Assembly (NCBI GenBank): GCA_900544725.1
Contig: UQWK01000003.1
Coordinates: forward strand, 20,755 to 84,754
Direction: 5' to 3'
Origin: an uncultured Collinsella sp.
GTDB lineage: Bacteria; Actinomycetota; Coriobacteriia; Coriobacteriales; Coriobacteriaceae
DNA length: 64,000 nt
This document shows positions 8,829 to 16,893 of the stretch, piece by piece. The position numbers and the translations under genes were made by a program. The notes under the pieces are model-generated. The model was not told the DNA's origin. It saw nothing but the letters and a program-made list of their open reading frames with translations, and searched no databases. Numbering within the stretch: the stretch's first letter is position 1; the number at the start of each line of letters is the position of its first letter.

Positions 8829-9452
8829 ATGAAGGTTCTTTTAGTCAACGGCAGCCCCAAGGCAAATGGCAACACCGCTCGTGCGCTCGCCGAGATCGCC
8901 GAGCAACTTAGCGCCGAGGGCATCGACAGTGAGGTGTTCCAGCTGGGTGCCAAGCCCATTCGCGACTGTATCGGTTGCGGCCAGTGCGGCAAGCTTGATG
9001 GGCGCTGCACCTTCGACGACGATGTGGTGAACGAGCTTATCGCCGCCGCCGAGCAGGCAGACGGCTTTGTCTTTGGCTCGCCCGTCTACTATGCACACCC
9101 CAGCGGCCGCATTCTTTCGGCCCTCGACCGTGCCTTCTACGCGGGCGGCCGCGCCTTTGAGCACAAGCCTGGCGCCGCGGTCGCCGTTGCCCGTCGTGGC
9201 GGCACGTCGACCGCCTTCGATGTGCTCAACAAGTACTTCACCATCAAGCAGATGCCCGTGGTGGCTTCCACCTACTGGAACAACGTGTTTGGTCGCGTGC
9301 CCGGCGACGCCGAAGGCGATGCCGAGGGCCTTGCCACCATGCGCAATATCGGCAAAAACATGGCCTGGCTCCTGCGTTGCATCGAAGCAGGCCGCGCCGC
9401 CGGCATCAACGCGCCCGAAGCAGATCGCGCAACGACCAATTTCATTCGATAA
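8829..9452 (+). CDS. NADPH-dependent FMN reductase / flavodoxin-like oxidoreductase
   Basis: A 207-aa cytosolic flavoprotein of the iron-sulfur-flavoprotein/WrbA-like reductase group. The FMN phosphate loop is NGSPKANGNT at residues 7-16, the CIGCGQC segment is the cysteine cluster common to this group, and FGSPVYYAHPSG is the second FMN-binding loop. The ATG at 8829 is taken rather than the GTG three bases earlier; GAGGGAG lies just upstream. It likely reduces quinones, metals or small disulfides; the true substrate is unknown. Confidence 0.9.
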   Translation: MKVLLVNGSPKANGNTARALAEIAEQLSAEGIDSEVFQLGAKPIRDCIGCGQCGKLDGRCTFDDDVVNELIAAAEQADGFVFGSPVYYAHPSGRILSALDRAFYAGGRAFEHKPGAAVAVARRGGTSTAFDVLNKYFTIKQMPVVASTYWNNVFGRVPGDAEGDAEGLATMRNIGKNMAWLLRCIEAGRAAGINAPEADRATTNFIR

Positions 9453-9457
9453 GTCCA

Positions 9458-9628
9458 GCGGTGGTCACCTCGATGTTCCATCAATGTCAGCGAAAAGCCA
9501 GCTGATGAGGCAAGGTGTCTTGAAAGAGGAGGGCGCTGGGCTTTTGCCCGCGCCCGACGATTGAAAGGCAGATTGCCCATCAGATGGCTTTGCAGCGTCG
9601 AGGTGACCGCCGTTCGTTAGAACGGCGG
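9458..9628 (+). ncRNA. Unassigned structured leader RNA before the ArsC-like gene
   Basis: About 170 bases fold into nested helices. P1 pairs 9463-9473 with 9598-9608 (11 bp). P2 pairs 9494-9507 with 9578-9591 (one mismatch) and continues as GGCAA/TTGCC. P3 is GGGCGC/GCGCCC at 9531-9536/9550-9555 with an inner GGGC/GCCC. A last hairpin, 9607-9615 with 9620-9628 (9 bp perfect), shares bases with P1 and contains the GGCGG just before ATG 9634. This looks like a cis-regulatory RNA with alternative pairing. It matches no riboswitch class that I could recognise. Confidence 0.5.
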
Positions 9629-9633
9629 AACAT

Positions 9634-9972
9634 ATGATCCAAATCTTCGGCACCAAGAAGTCCTTCGATACCAAGAAGGCTCAGCGTTATTTTAAGGAGC
9701 GCCGCATTAAGGTGCAGTTTATCGACCTTAAGGAAAAGGAGATGAGCAAGGGCGAGCTCACGAGCGTGATGCAGGCGGTCGGCGGCATCGACAAGCTGCT
9801 CAACCCCAAGGCTAAGGACGAGGAGACGCTCGCGCTCATCCAGCACCTCACCCCTAGCCAGCGCTTCGATAAACTGCTCGAGAATCAGCAGGTTCTAGCC
9901 GAGCCCATCGTGCGCAACGGCAAAAAGGCCACCGTCGGTTATTGCCCCGATGTATGGGGAGCCTGGGAGTAG
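9634..9972 (+). CDS. ArsC/Spx-fold protein without catalytic cysteine
   Basis: A 112-aa thioredoxin-fold protein of the ArsC/YffB family: FGTKKSFDTKKAQRYF at the N-terminus, the KGELTSVMQAVGG linker, and PIVRNGKKATVGY at the C-terminus. The redox cysteine normally found in the first loop (CxTxxK) is replaced: the loop reads GTKKSFDTKK with Ser. It is therefore unlikely to be an arsenate reductase in the usual sense and may act as a binding or regulatory protein. It is preceded by a strongly folded leader whose last hairpin covers the ribosome-site region. Confidence 0.8.
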   Translation: MIQIFGTKKSFDTKKAQRYFKERRIKVQFIDLKEKEMSKGELTSVMQAVGGIDKLLNPKAKDEETLALIQHLTPSQRFDKLLENQQVLAEPIVRNGKKATVGYCPDVWGAWE

Positions 9973-10058
9973 CTTGTGTTATTTGCCGGCGCGTGGGTAT
10001 AAGAGCAGGCGTTTGGCATAAGATTCAACTGTAAGCCATGTCTAACAAAGGAGGGCAC

Positions 10059-11189
10059 ATGCCCAACAAACCCGTGAAGATCATCATGCTTACCGGATAC
10101 CTCGGTGCCGGCAAGACCACGCTGCTCAACCACATCCTCGCTAACGACGGCGGCATCCGCGCCGCCGTGATCGTCAACGATATCGGCGAGATCAATGTCG
10201 ACGCCAGCCTTATCGCCGACGGCGGCCTTTCCGAGACCGACGACCTCATCCCGCTCACCAACGGCTGCATCTGCTGCACACTTTCGGACGACCTGGCCAA
10301 CCAGCTGCAGGGCATCGCCGATTCGGGCAACTTCGATTACATCATCATCGAGGCCTCGGGCATTTGCGAGCCCATCCCCATCGCCTACACCATCTCGAGC
10401 TTCTGCGACGAGGCCAAGGTGGGCGGCGAGCCCAAGCTCGCGCTCGACAACATCGTGGCCGTGGTCGACTGCGCCCGCATGTACGACGAGTTCAACGGCG
10501 GTCGCGACCTGCTGGCCGAGGATATCGACGAGGACGACATCGAGAGCCTGCTCATCCAGCAGATCGAATTCTGCTCCACGCTGATCCTCAACAAGACCGA
10601 TACCGTGACGCCCGAGCAGATCGCCGAGCTCAAGGCCATCGTGCGCAGCCTGCAGAAGGACGCCGTGATTGTCGAGGCCCAAAACGGCGAGGTCCCCATG
10701 GAGGAGCTGCTCGACACCGACCGCTTCGACTTTATGCGCGCCTACAACTCCGCCGCCTGGATCGAGGCCATGGAGCATCCCGAGGAGCACGACGACCCCG
10801 AGGTGCTCGAGTACGACATCGAGACCTTTGTGTACTCGCGCCGCAAGCCGTTTGACCTGCAGAAGTTCACCAATTTTGTTGAGCAGGAGTGGCCCGACGA
10901 GGTCATCCGCGTCAAGGGTCCGCTGTGGCAGACCGGCGATCCGGACATGTGCTACATGTTTGAGCAGGCCGGCCACCAGATGCGCCTGATGGAGAACGGC
11001 CTGTTTGTCGATTCGGCGCCCGAGGGCGAGAAGCAGAAGATCATCGACGAGAACCCCGAGATCATGCAGATTTGGGACGACGAGACGGGCGACCGCATGA
11101 CGAGCCTGTGCATCATCGGCCGTCACATGGACAAGGATGCGTTCATCGCCTCCCTCGATGCCTGCCTGACCGACTGGCACCGCGCCTAG
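10059..11189 (+). CDS. CobW/ZNG1-family GTP-binding metallochaperone
   Basis: A 376-aa G3E GTPase. Walker A is GYLGAGKTT near the N-terminus, the metal-binding CxCC motif is in NGCICCTL, the switch region is EASGIC, and NKTD is the guanine-specificity motif. The C-terminal CobW_C half is present. The family inserts or delivers Zn2+ (or Co2+) to client enzymes in the cytosol. ATG 10059 is chosen because AAAGGAGGG ends just before it; the upstream in-frame ATG at 10038 would place the ribosome site inside the gene. No Zur box was recognised. Confidence 0.92.
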   Translation: MPNKPVKIIMLTGYLGAGKTTLLNHILANDGGIRAAVIVNDIGEINVDASLIADGGLSETDDLIPLTNGCICCTLSDDLANQLQGIADSGNFDYIIIEASGICEPIPIAYTISSFCDEAKVGGEPKLALDNIVAVVDCARMYDEFNGGRDLLAEDIDEDDIESLLIQQIEFCSTLILNKTDTVTPEQIAELKAIVRSLQKDAVIVEAQNGEVPMEELLDTDRFDFMRAYNSAAWIEAMEHPEEHDDPEVLEYDIETFVYSRRKPFDLQKFTNFVEQEWPDEVIRVKGPLWQTGDPDMCYMFEQAGHQMRLMENGLFVDSAPEGEKQKIIDENPEIMQIWDDETGDRMTSLCIIGRHMDKDAFIASLDACLTDWHRA

Positions 11190-11229
11190 GTTTATCCAAG
11201 CGGGCATTTTTCCGCCTATGTAACCGCCA

Positions 11230-11263
11230 AACCACCACGAAGGTGCCCTTCGTGGTGGTTTTT
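11230..11263 (+). terminator. Intrinsic terminator after the CobW gene
   Basis: A 14-bp perfect stem AACCACCACGAAGG / CCTTCGTGGTGGTT with a 3-nt loop (TGC), followed by TTTC. Located 40 bases after the CobW stop and before trmL. Confidence 0.9.
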
Positions 11264-11284
11264 CGTTCTAAGCCAAGGAGATTC

Positions 11285-11884
11285 ATGTTCAACATTGTGC
11301 TGTATGCACCCGAGATTCCGGCCAATACGGGCAATATCGGCCGCACCTGCGTGGTCACCGGCGCCCGCCTGCATCTGGTGGAGCCGCTGGGGTTTTCACT
11401 CGACGACAAGACGGTGCGTCGCGCCGGCCTGGGCTACTGGCAAAACTTGGACGTGACGACCTATGCCGGCTGGGAGGATTTCCTTGCGCGCAACGACCTC
11501 TCCCCCGCCGATGGTCGCCTGCATCTGCTGACCAAAAAGGCACGCCGCACCTATGCTCAGAGTACCTACCGCGATGGCGACTACTTGGTCTTTGGCAGCG
11601 AGAGCTCGGGCATTCCCGAGCCACTGCTTGCCGCGGCGCCCGAGCGCTGCGAGCGCATCCCGATGCTGCGCGATTGCGACTCGCTCGATAACGCCGAGGC
11701 CTGGGAAGCCCACGAGGAATCGCTCGGGCATACCGAGGACAGCCACGAGGCCATCCTTCGACAGGATATCTGCGGCAACTTCGTCAACCCGGACGACTAC
11801 CGCATCAGCGCACTCAACCTTTCCAACAGCGCCGCCATCGTCCTCTACGAAGCCCTGCGCCAAACAGCCTTTCCAGAAATGTGA
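11285..11884 (+). CDS. trmL: tRNA (cytidine/uridine-34 2'-O)-methyltransferase TrmL-like (SPOUT)
   Basis: Methylates the wobble ribose in tRNA-Leu species. Conserved SPOUT blocks are IPANTGNIGRTC at the N-terminus, LVFGSESSGIP in the middle and the knot segment SALNLSNSAAIVLYEALRQ at the C-terminus. The protein is 199 aa, longer than the usual ~155, because about 30 acidic residues (DSLDNAEAWEAHEESLGHTE) are inserted before the knot. AAGGAG precedes ATG 11285. The stop codon TGA lies inside the family-A palindrome at 11879-11909. Confidence 0.9.
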   Translation: MFNIVLYAPEIPANTGNIGRTCVVTGARLHLVEPLGFSLDDKTVRRAGLGYWQNLDVTTYAGWEDFLARNDLSPADGRLHLLTKKARRTYAQSTYRDGDYLVFGSESSGIPEPLLAAAPERCERIPMLRDCDSLDNAEAWEAHEESLGHTEDSHEAILRQDICGNFVNPDDYRISALNLSNSAAIVLYEALRQTAFPEM

Positions 11885-11909
11885 CAAAGGAACTGTCCCT
11901 TTGTCACAT
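11879..11909. repeat. Family-A palindrome overlapping the trmL stop codon
   Basis: ATGTGACAAAGG-aactg-TCCCTTTGTCACAT, an almost perfect inverted repeat. The trmL stop TGA (11882-11884) is made by the left arm. It may act as a 3'-end hairpin. Other copies: 13135, 16865 (decayed), 46503, 52291, 55758 and 62640. Confidence 0.9.
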
Positions 11910-12028
11910 TCAAGCGCCACGCCGATAGCACACACGCCTAATTGATGCTCAAGATAAAGAGCCCTCACTTTTAATCAGAATTAACTAAAGTAAAATGAAG
12001 TTAAACGGCGGTGTGAAAGGAGAGCCTT

Positions 12029-13129
12029 GTGAAATATCTCGAGAACCCGTTTACCCCCAGTTTTGGTGAGGTTCCTGCCCATCTCGCTGGCAGACAACTG
12101 ATTATTCGGGATTTGGACCGTGCCTTCTTGAGCCAGCGCAGGCGCCCAGAATTGACATCGATCTTCTCAGGCGCACGTGGAACCGGTAAAACCGCTCTCA
12201 TGTCGTCGCTCGCGACAAGGGCGGAATCCCACGGCTGGATAGCCGTAAAGACGACCGCGCTCCCGGGAATGCTTGAGGAAATCGAGTTCGGGGCGAAACG
12301 TGCTGCCGGCCATCTTATCGACCCGTCTAACAACTTCGAAGTCACCGGTCTCGGAATTGCACCGATCGGCAGCATCGAGGTCAATCGCGTTCACGATGCC
12401 TCAACCTGGCGTTATCGCATGGGCGACATCATCGACCAGCTCAACGAGGCGGGCACCGGTCTGCTCGTCACGGTTGACGAGGTAGACCCGACACTCGACG
12501 AGATGATTCAGCTCGCAGCGACGTATCAGCACTTTGTGACCGATGGGAAACGCGTCGCGCTGCTCATGGCGGGACTTCCCAACAACGTATCGACGCTACT
12601 GAACCACAAGACGGTCTCGTTCCTTCGCCGCGCCCAACAATATCATCTGGGTCGCATTGCCGACTATGACGTGCGCGAGGCCTTGATTCGCACAATTCAG
12701 GAAAACGATCGCCTGGCAGATGCTGAGGGAATCGATAGAGCCGTTCGCTCGATCTCTGGTTTTCCCTTCCTATTGCAACTCGTAGGCTACCGTGCCTGGG
12801 ATCTCACAAGCGATTCGAAGGAAATCTCCTCACGCGACTTTGACCTAGGAATCAAAATCGCGCGCGACGAGATGGACGACCGAATCCTCGCGGCAACCTA
12901 TCGGGAACTCACCGCAGAGGACAAGCGATTCCTCATCGCCATGCTCGATGACGAGGAAGAGTCCACCACCGCTGACCTTGTCGAACGCCTTAAGCGTTCG
13001 CCGCAGCAGGTCTCCCGCTACCGACGCCGCATGATAGATGCCGGCATCATTGGAGAACGCGGGCGCGGAATCGTCGCTTTTGAATTGCCATTCTTCCGCG
13101 ACTATCTCGCCGCTCAATGCGTGAAATAG
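12029..13129 (+). CDS. AAA ATPase with C-terminal winged-helix domain (Orc1/Cdc6- or ExeA-like)
   Basis: A 366-aa cytosolic P-loop ATPase. Walker A is GARGTGKTAL at about residue 48, Walker B LLVTVDEVD at about 145, a sensor-like LLMAGLP follows, and the C-terminal ~70 residues (TTADLVERLKRSPQQVSRYRR) look like a winged helix. The GTG start at 12029 follows GAAAGGAG. The protein is a paralogue of the ATPase at 15677-16795 (same VSFLRRAQQ and QLVGY segments). It sits alone between two family-A repeats, which suggests an accessory cassette. The function is unknown. Confidence 0.85.
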   Translation: MKYLENPFTPSFGEVPAHLAGRQLIIRDLDRAFLSQRRRPELTSIFSGARGTGKTALMSSLATRAESHGWIAVKTTALPGMLEEIEFGAKRAAGHLIDPSNNFEVTGLGIAPIGSIEVNRVHDASTWRYRMGDIIDQLNEAGTGLLVTVDEVDPTLDEMIQLAATYQHFVTDGKRVALLMAGLPNNVSTLLNHKTVSFLRRAQQYHLGRIADYDVREALIRTIQENDRLADAEGIDRAVRSISGFPFLLQLVGYRAWDLTSDSKEISSRDFDLGIKIARDEMDDRILAATYRELTAEDKRFLIAMLDDEEESTTADLVERLKRSPQQVSRYRRRMIDAGIIGERGRGIVAFELPFFRDYLAAQCVK

Positions 13130-13134
13130 AAGTC

Positions 13135-13167
13135 AATGTGACAAAGGAACTGTTCCTTTGTCACATT
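13135..13167. repeat. Family-A palindrome between convergent stops
   Basis: A perfect 16-bp inverted repeat around a single central base (AATGTGACAAAGGAAC type). It starts 5 bases after the AAA ATPase stop and ends 3 bases before the UvrA-like stop on the other strand, so it fills the whole intergenic gap. Confidence 0.92.
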
Positions 13168-13170
13168 CGG

Positions 13171-15684
13171 TTATAGGTAGCGGCCGGTGATACTTGCGGG
13201 GCAGGCTGCGATGTCGTCTGGCGTGCCGGCGCAGACGATTTGCCCGCCTGCATCGCCACCGCCCGGGCCCATGTCGATCACGTAATCGGCGTTACGGATA
13301 AGGTCGAGGTCGTGTTCGATCACGATAACCGTGGCGCCCTTGGCAACAAGGCCGTCGAACACACTCAGCAACACCTGAACATCGAGCGGATGTAGTCCGA
13401 TCGTGGGCTCGTCAAACACAAACACGGCATCATCCTGCACGCGACCCATCTCGCTCGCAAGCTTAAGACGCTGAGCCTCGCCGCCCGAAAGCGCCGGCGT
13501 GGGCTCACCGAGCGTGAGATAGCCCAAGCCAAGGTCGTGCAAGGTCTGCAAGCGCGTCTGAACTTTCTTGAGCCCCACCGTGGCGTCGATGGCCTCGTCC
13601 ACACTCATGTCCATGAGCTGCGGCAACGTAAGCAGACTCCCGTCCTTGCCCTCGCGATGGATATGCGAAGCCGCGTCTGCATAACGTGAGCCGTGACATG
13701 CCGGGCAGACGATTTCGACATCGGGCAAAAACTGCACGTCGAGCGATATCGAGCCCGTGCCATCACACGTAGGGCAGCGCAAGGCGCCGGTATTGTAGCT
13801 AAAGGCGCCCGCCTTGTAGCTGACTGCCTTGGCCTCGGGCGTACGGGCGAAGGCGCGGCGCAGCTCATCATGGATGTCGGCATAGGTTGCCACCGTCGAG
13901 CGCACGTTGGCACCGATGGGCGTGGCGTCAATCAGGTTGGCACGCGCAATGCCCTCGGCATCGACCCAACGCACGTGCCCCGGCAGGCGCTCGCCGGCTG
14001 CCTGCGCCTTAAGCGCCGGGATGAGCGTCTCGAGCACCAACGTCGTCTTGCCCGAACCCGAAACGCCCGTCACCGCGACGAGACGGCCGCGCGGGATATC
14101 GACTTCGAGTGGCTTGACGGTATGGATGGTATCGGTCGCCATGCGGATATGGCCCTGGTCGAACATCTCGTCGTCAGCCATCTGCGGACGCAAGCGCTTG
14201 GATTCTGCGCGCAAAAACGGGGCGATGCGGCTGCCCTGCGATTGCTCGACCTCGTCTTCCGTACCAGCGGCGATTACGTTGCCGCCGCCTGCTCCGGCAA
14301 CGGGGCCCATCTCGACCAGATAATCAGCCTCCGCCAGCACGCGCGTATCGTGGTCGACAACGACCACGGTGTTGCCGTCGCCCACCAGATCGCGCATCAC
14401 GCCTACCAGACCGTCAACATTGGCAGGATGCAAGCCAATTGAGGGCTCGTCCAGCACATAGAGCACGCCTGTCGATCGGTTGCGCACCACGCGGGCGAGT
14501 TGCACGCGCTGGCGCTCACCCGTGGAGAGCGTGGCACCGGCGCGATCGAGCGAAAGGTAATCGAGACCCAGGTCGACCAGACGACGAGCCGTGCTCAAAA
14601 ACGAATCGCAGATATCCGTCGCCATGGGCCGCATCTCGGCCGGCAAGGATGCGGGCACCCCGCGCACCCACTCGATCGCATCACCAAGCGTCATGGCCGC
14701 GGCCTGAGCCAGATTGATACCGCGCACCTGGGGCTGGCGCGCAGCCTCGGAGAGACGCGTGCCGGCGCAGTCACGGCATGGTCCCTCGCGCAAAAAGCGA
14801 GCCACACGCTTAAGCCCCTTATCGTCCTTAACCTTGGCGAGCGCATTCTCAACGGTATAGACGGCGTTGTAATAGGTAAAGTCGAGCGGCGTGGCGCCCT
14901 CGCCGTTTTTGGGAACGTAGAGAATATGCTTCTTGACCGCCGGGCCGTGAAACACGATGTCGCGCTCTTGAGGCGTGAGCATGTTAAACGGCACGTCGGT
15001 GCGTACGCCCATCTCGCCGGCCACCTGTTTCATCAGGTCCCACATGAGCGTACCCCAGGGAAGCACCGCACCCTCGTTGATAGTCTTTGACTCGTCGGGC
15101 ACCAGGCTCGCCTCGTCCACCTCGCGCATGACACCGGTGCCGCCACAGGTGGGGCATGCACCGCCGCTATTGAAAGCCAAATCCTCGGCACTCGGCGCGT
15201 AGAACTCGCGACCGCACGCAGGGCACGTGAGCGACAGGCCCGCAGCCACGTTAAGGCTCGGCTCCACACGCGCCCCGCAATGCGGGCACACGTGATGGGC
15301 GCAGCGGCTAAAGAGCAGACGGAGGCTATTGTTGAGCTCGGTCATGGTGCCAAAAGTGGAACGCACGCCCGGCACGCTCGGACGCTGGTGTAGCGCGAGC
15401 GCCGCCGGCACGTGCAGCACCTCGTCCACCTGGGCGTGTTCGGCCTGCGTCAGGCGACGTCGAGTATAGGTGCTGAGTGCTTCCAAGTAGCGACGCGAGC
15501 CCTCGGCATAAAGAACCCCGAGTGCCAGCGAACTCTTGCCCGAGCCCGACACGCCGGCAATACCCACGAGCTTTCCCAGCGGAATATCGATATCGATGTC
15601 CTTGAGGTTATGGACACGTGCGCCACGCACCTCGATAGCCTGCGGGCTCATCTTCTGTTCCGTCACCTTTATCACCCTACTCAT
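13171..15684 (-). CDS. UvrA paralogue (class II, lacks UvrB-binding domain)
   Basis: An 837-aa tandem ABC ATPase. Walker A copies are GVSGSGKSS at 44-52 and GVSGSGKTT at about 538. ABC signatures are LSTGERQRVQLAR and LSGGEAQRLKLAS, and Walker B are VLDEPSIGLHP and VFDEPTIGLHP. Zinc fingers of UvrA type (CPHC..CPAC, CPTCGGTG, CPTCDGTG..CPACHGSRY) are kept. It is about 100 residues shorter than UvrA because the segment for UvrB binding after the first Walker A is missing. Such paralogues are linked to resistance to DNA-binding drugs rather than to core excision repair. ATG 15684 overlaps the stop of the upstream AAA gene by 8 bp (ATGAGTAG); a second Met at codon 12 is an alternative start. Confidence 0.9.
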   Translation of the reverse strand: MSRVIKVTEQKMSPQAIEVRGARVHNLKDIDIDIPLGKLVGIAGVSGSGKSSLALGVLYAEGSRRYLEALSTYTRRRLTQAEHAQVDEVLHVPAALALHQRPSVPGVRSTFGTMTELNNSLRLLFSRCAHHVCPHCGARVEPSLNVAAGLSLTCPACGREFYAPSAEDLAFNSGGACPTCGGTGVMREVDEASLVPDESKTINEGAVLPWGTLMWDLMKQVAGEMGVRTDVPFNMLTPQERDIVFHGPAVKKHILYVPKNGEGATPLDFTYYNAVYTVENALAKVKDDKGLKRVARFLREGPCRDCAGTRLSEAARQPQVRGINLAQAAAMTLGDAIEWVRGVPASLPAEMRPMATDICDSFLSTARRLVDLGLDYLSLDRAGATLSTGERQRVQLARVVRNRSTGVLYVLDEPSIGLHPANVDGLVGVMRDLVGDGNTVVVVDHDTRVLAEADYLVEMGPVAGAGGGNVIAAGTEDEVEQSQGSRIAPFLRAESKRLRPQMADDEMFDQGHIRMATDTIHTVKPLEVDIPRGRLVAVTGVSGSGKTTLVLETLIPALKAQAAGERLPGHVRWVDAEGIARANLIDATPIGANVRSTVATYADIHDELRRAFARTPEAKAVSYKAGAFSYNTGALRCPTCDGTGSISLDVQFLPDVEIVCPACHGSRYADAASHIHREGKDGSLLTLPQLMDMSVDEAIDATVGLKKVQTRLQTLHDLGLGYLTLGEPTPALSGGEAQRLKLASEMGRVQDDAVFVFDEPTIGLHPLDVQVLLSVFDGLVAKGATVIVIEHDLDLIRNADYVIDMGPGGGDAGGQIVCAGTPDDIAACPASITGRYL

Positions 15685-16795
15685 GCCATAAAACTCGATC
15701 GCAAATGTACGCGCCCAGCATGGGCACGGTAAACCGGACGAGGCCGTATCCGGCAGCCTCGATGACGCGCTCGCGAATCAGGCTTGCGCGATATTTACTC
15801 GCCCAGCTCTGAGTGCGATCGCAGCGCTCAATGATGTCCGCCATGCGCGTCGGCTTGCCCCCGTCAACTGCCATGGCCTCGATAAATAGGCGCTGTGGAC
15901 TGCGCAGCCCGTAATACAAGGGAGCGTCCACTGCTTCATAGAACTCGGAGACGGCATCCGCGTAACCGGCCCCAACATCGCGTTCTTCAATGACCCGCGA
16001 GTCACGCCGGACAGCAGAGCGCCACATGTAATATCCCACCAGCTGAACCATATAGGGATGCCCCATGCTCTTGTGTGCCGCAAGGTCCGCTGTCTCCGCG
16101 TCAGCGTAAAGACCGGCGTCTTTGACCGTCTGGACATATGAATCGCGCACCTCGGGCAAAGATATCGCCCCCAGCGTACGCTGCTGGGCACGCCGCAAAA
16201 ACGTCACGCTCGGCTCTTCGAGCAGATCGTCAACCATACTGGGTAAGCCGGCGAACACCAGCGCAAGACCGCGCTGGTCGCTATCGGACAAGCCCGTGGC
16301 ATCCTGGTCTCCGAGCACCTGCTGATAGAGAACGGCAAGAGCCGCCAGTTCCTCGATAGACGCAGATTGGGCCTCGTCAATCGCAAACAGTAAGCCCTTT
16401 CCCGGCCCGAGCTTCTTGAGGCGCTCGTTGACCAGCCCTCGCAACGTTTCGCCCTTTGCTCGCGCCGCCTCGACCGACATCCGACCAAACGACGGCCCAA
16501 ACTCCATTGACGTCACAACGGGTTTATTCGAGCGAAGCGCGTCGGCCAAGCGGTCGCATAAGCCAAGCGAAGCGGAATCGGAGACAACCGCCCATTCGTG
16601 CTCGCTGGCCAGACGTTCCAGCTCCCGCAGGAGAACCGTCTTGCCGCAGCCGCGGTTTCCCGTAATGAGCATGAGCCTTCCGGGGGCACCGGCGCCGTTA
16701 TCGAGCCCTTCCGCAAAATCTTCGATGACCGACTCGCGACCGATGAGCATCGGAGGCCGCTTGCCTGCCGTTGGCTTAAAGGGATTTGGATTCAT
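15677..16795 (-). CDS. AAA ATPase, paralogue of the one at 12029, coupled to the UvrA-like gene
   Basis: A 372-aa P-loop protein: Walker A GNRGCGKTV at about 46-54, Walker B GLLFAIDEAQ, sensor segment LALVFAGLP, then VTFLRRAQQR and QLVGYYMW shared with the first paralogue, and a C-terminal winged-helix-like part (RMADIIERCDRTQSWASKYRASL). An AGGAGG precedes the ATG. Its stop overlaps the start of the UvrA-like gene, so the two are translated together. The function is unknown; the pairing suggests a joint DNA-related role, which is inference only. Confidence 0.85.
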   Translation of the reverse strand: MNPNPFKPTAGKRPPMLIGRESVIEDFAEGLDNGAGAPGRLMLITGNRGCGKTVLLRELERLASEHEWAVVSDSASLGLCDRLADALRSNKPVVTSMEFGPSFGRMSVEAARAKGETLRGLVNERLKKLGPGKGLLFAIDEAQSASIEELAALAVLYQQVLGDQDATGLSDSDQRGLALVFAGLPSMVDDLLEEPSVTFLRRAQQRTLGAISLPEVRDSYVQTVKDAGLYADAETADLAAHKSMGHPYMVQLVGYYMWRSAVRRDSRVIEERDVGAGYADAVSEFYEAVDAPLYYGLRSPQRLFIEAMAVDGGKPTRMADIIERCDRTQSWASKYRASLIRERVIEAAGYGLVRFTVPMLGAYICDRVLWHE

Positions 16796-16830
16796 GTCGG
16801 CCTCCTCGGATTGGCAAACGCTGCCTATAG

Positions 16831-16860
16831 TTATACCAACTTATACCGAGTTATACCAAC
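16831..16860 (-). promoter_or_regulatory. Three tandem 10-bp TTATACC repeats upstream of the AAA/UvrA-like operon
   Basis: TTATACCAAC, TTATACCGAG, TTATACCAAC in direct tandem, 36-65 bases before the leftward AAA ATPase start. Read on the minus strand they give GGTATAAC/GGTATAAG boxes with -10-like character. One helical turn spacing suits cooperative binding by a regulator. Confidence 0.45.
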
Positions 16861-16864
16861 AGCG

Positions 16865-16893
16865 GGTGACAAAGGGACCGCCCTTCTATCACC
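16865..16893. repeat. Decayed family-A palindrome over the GTPase stop codon
   Basis: GGTGACAAAGGGAC-cg-CCCTTCTATCACC; the arms match the family but have mismatches. The TGA stop of the leftward GTPase (16889-16891) lies inside the right arm. Confidence 0.7.

Noticed and set aside
9458..9628. T-box leader
   Set aside because: GGTGACCGCC is only superficially like the T-box GGTGGNACCGCG, and no stem I features are present.
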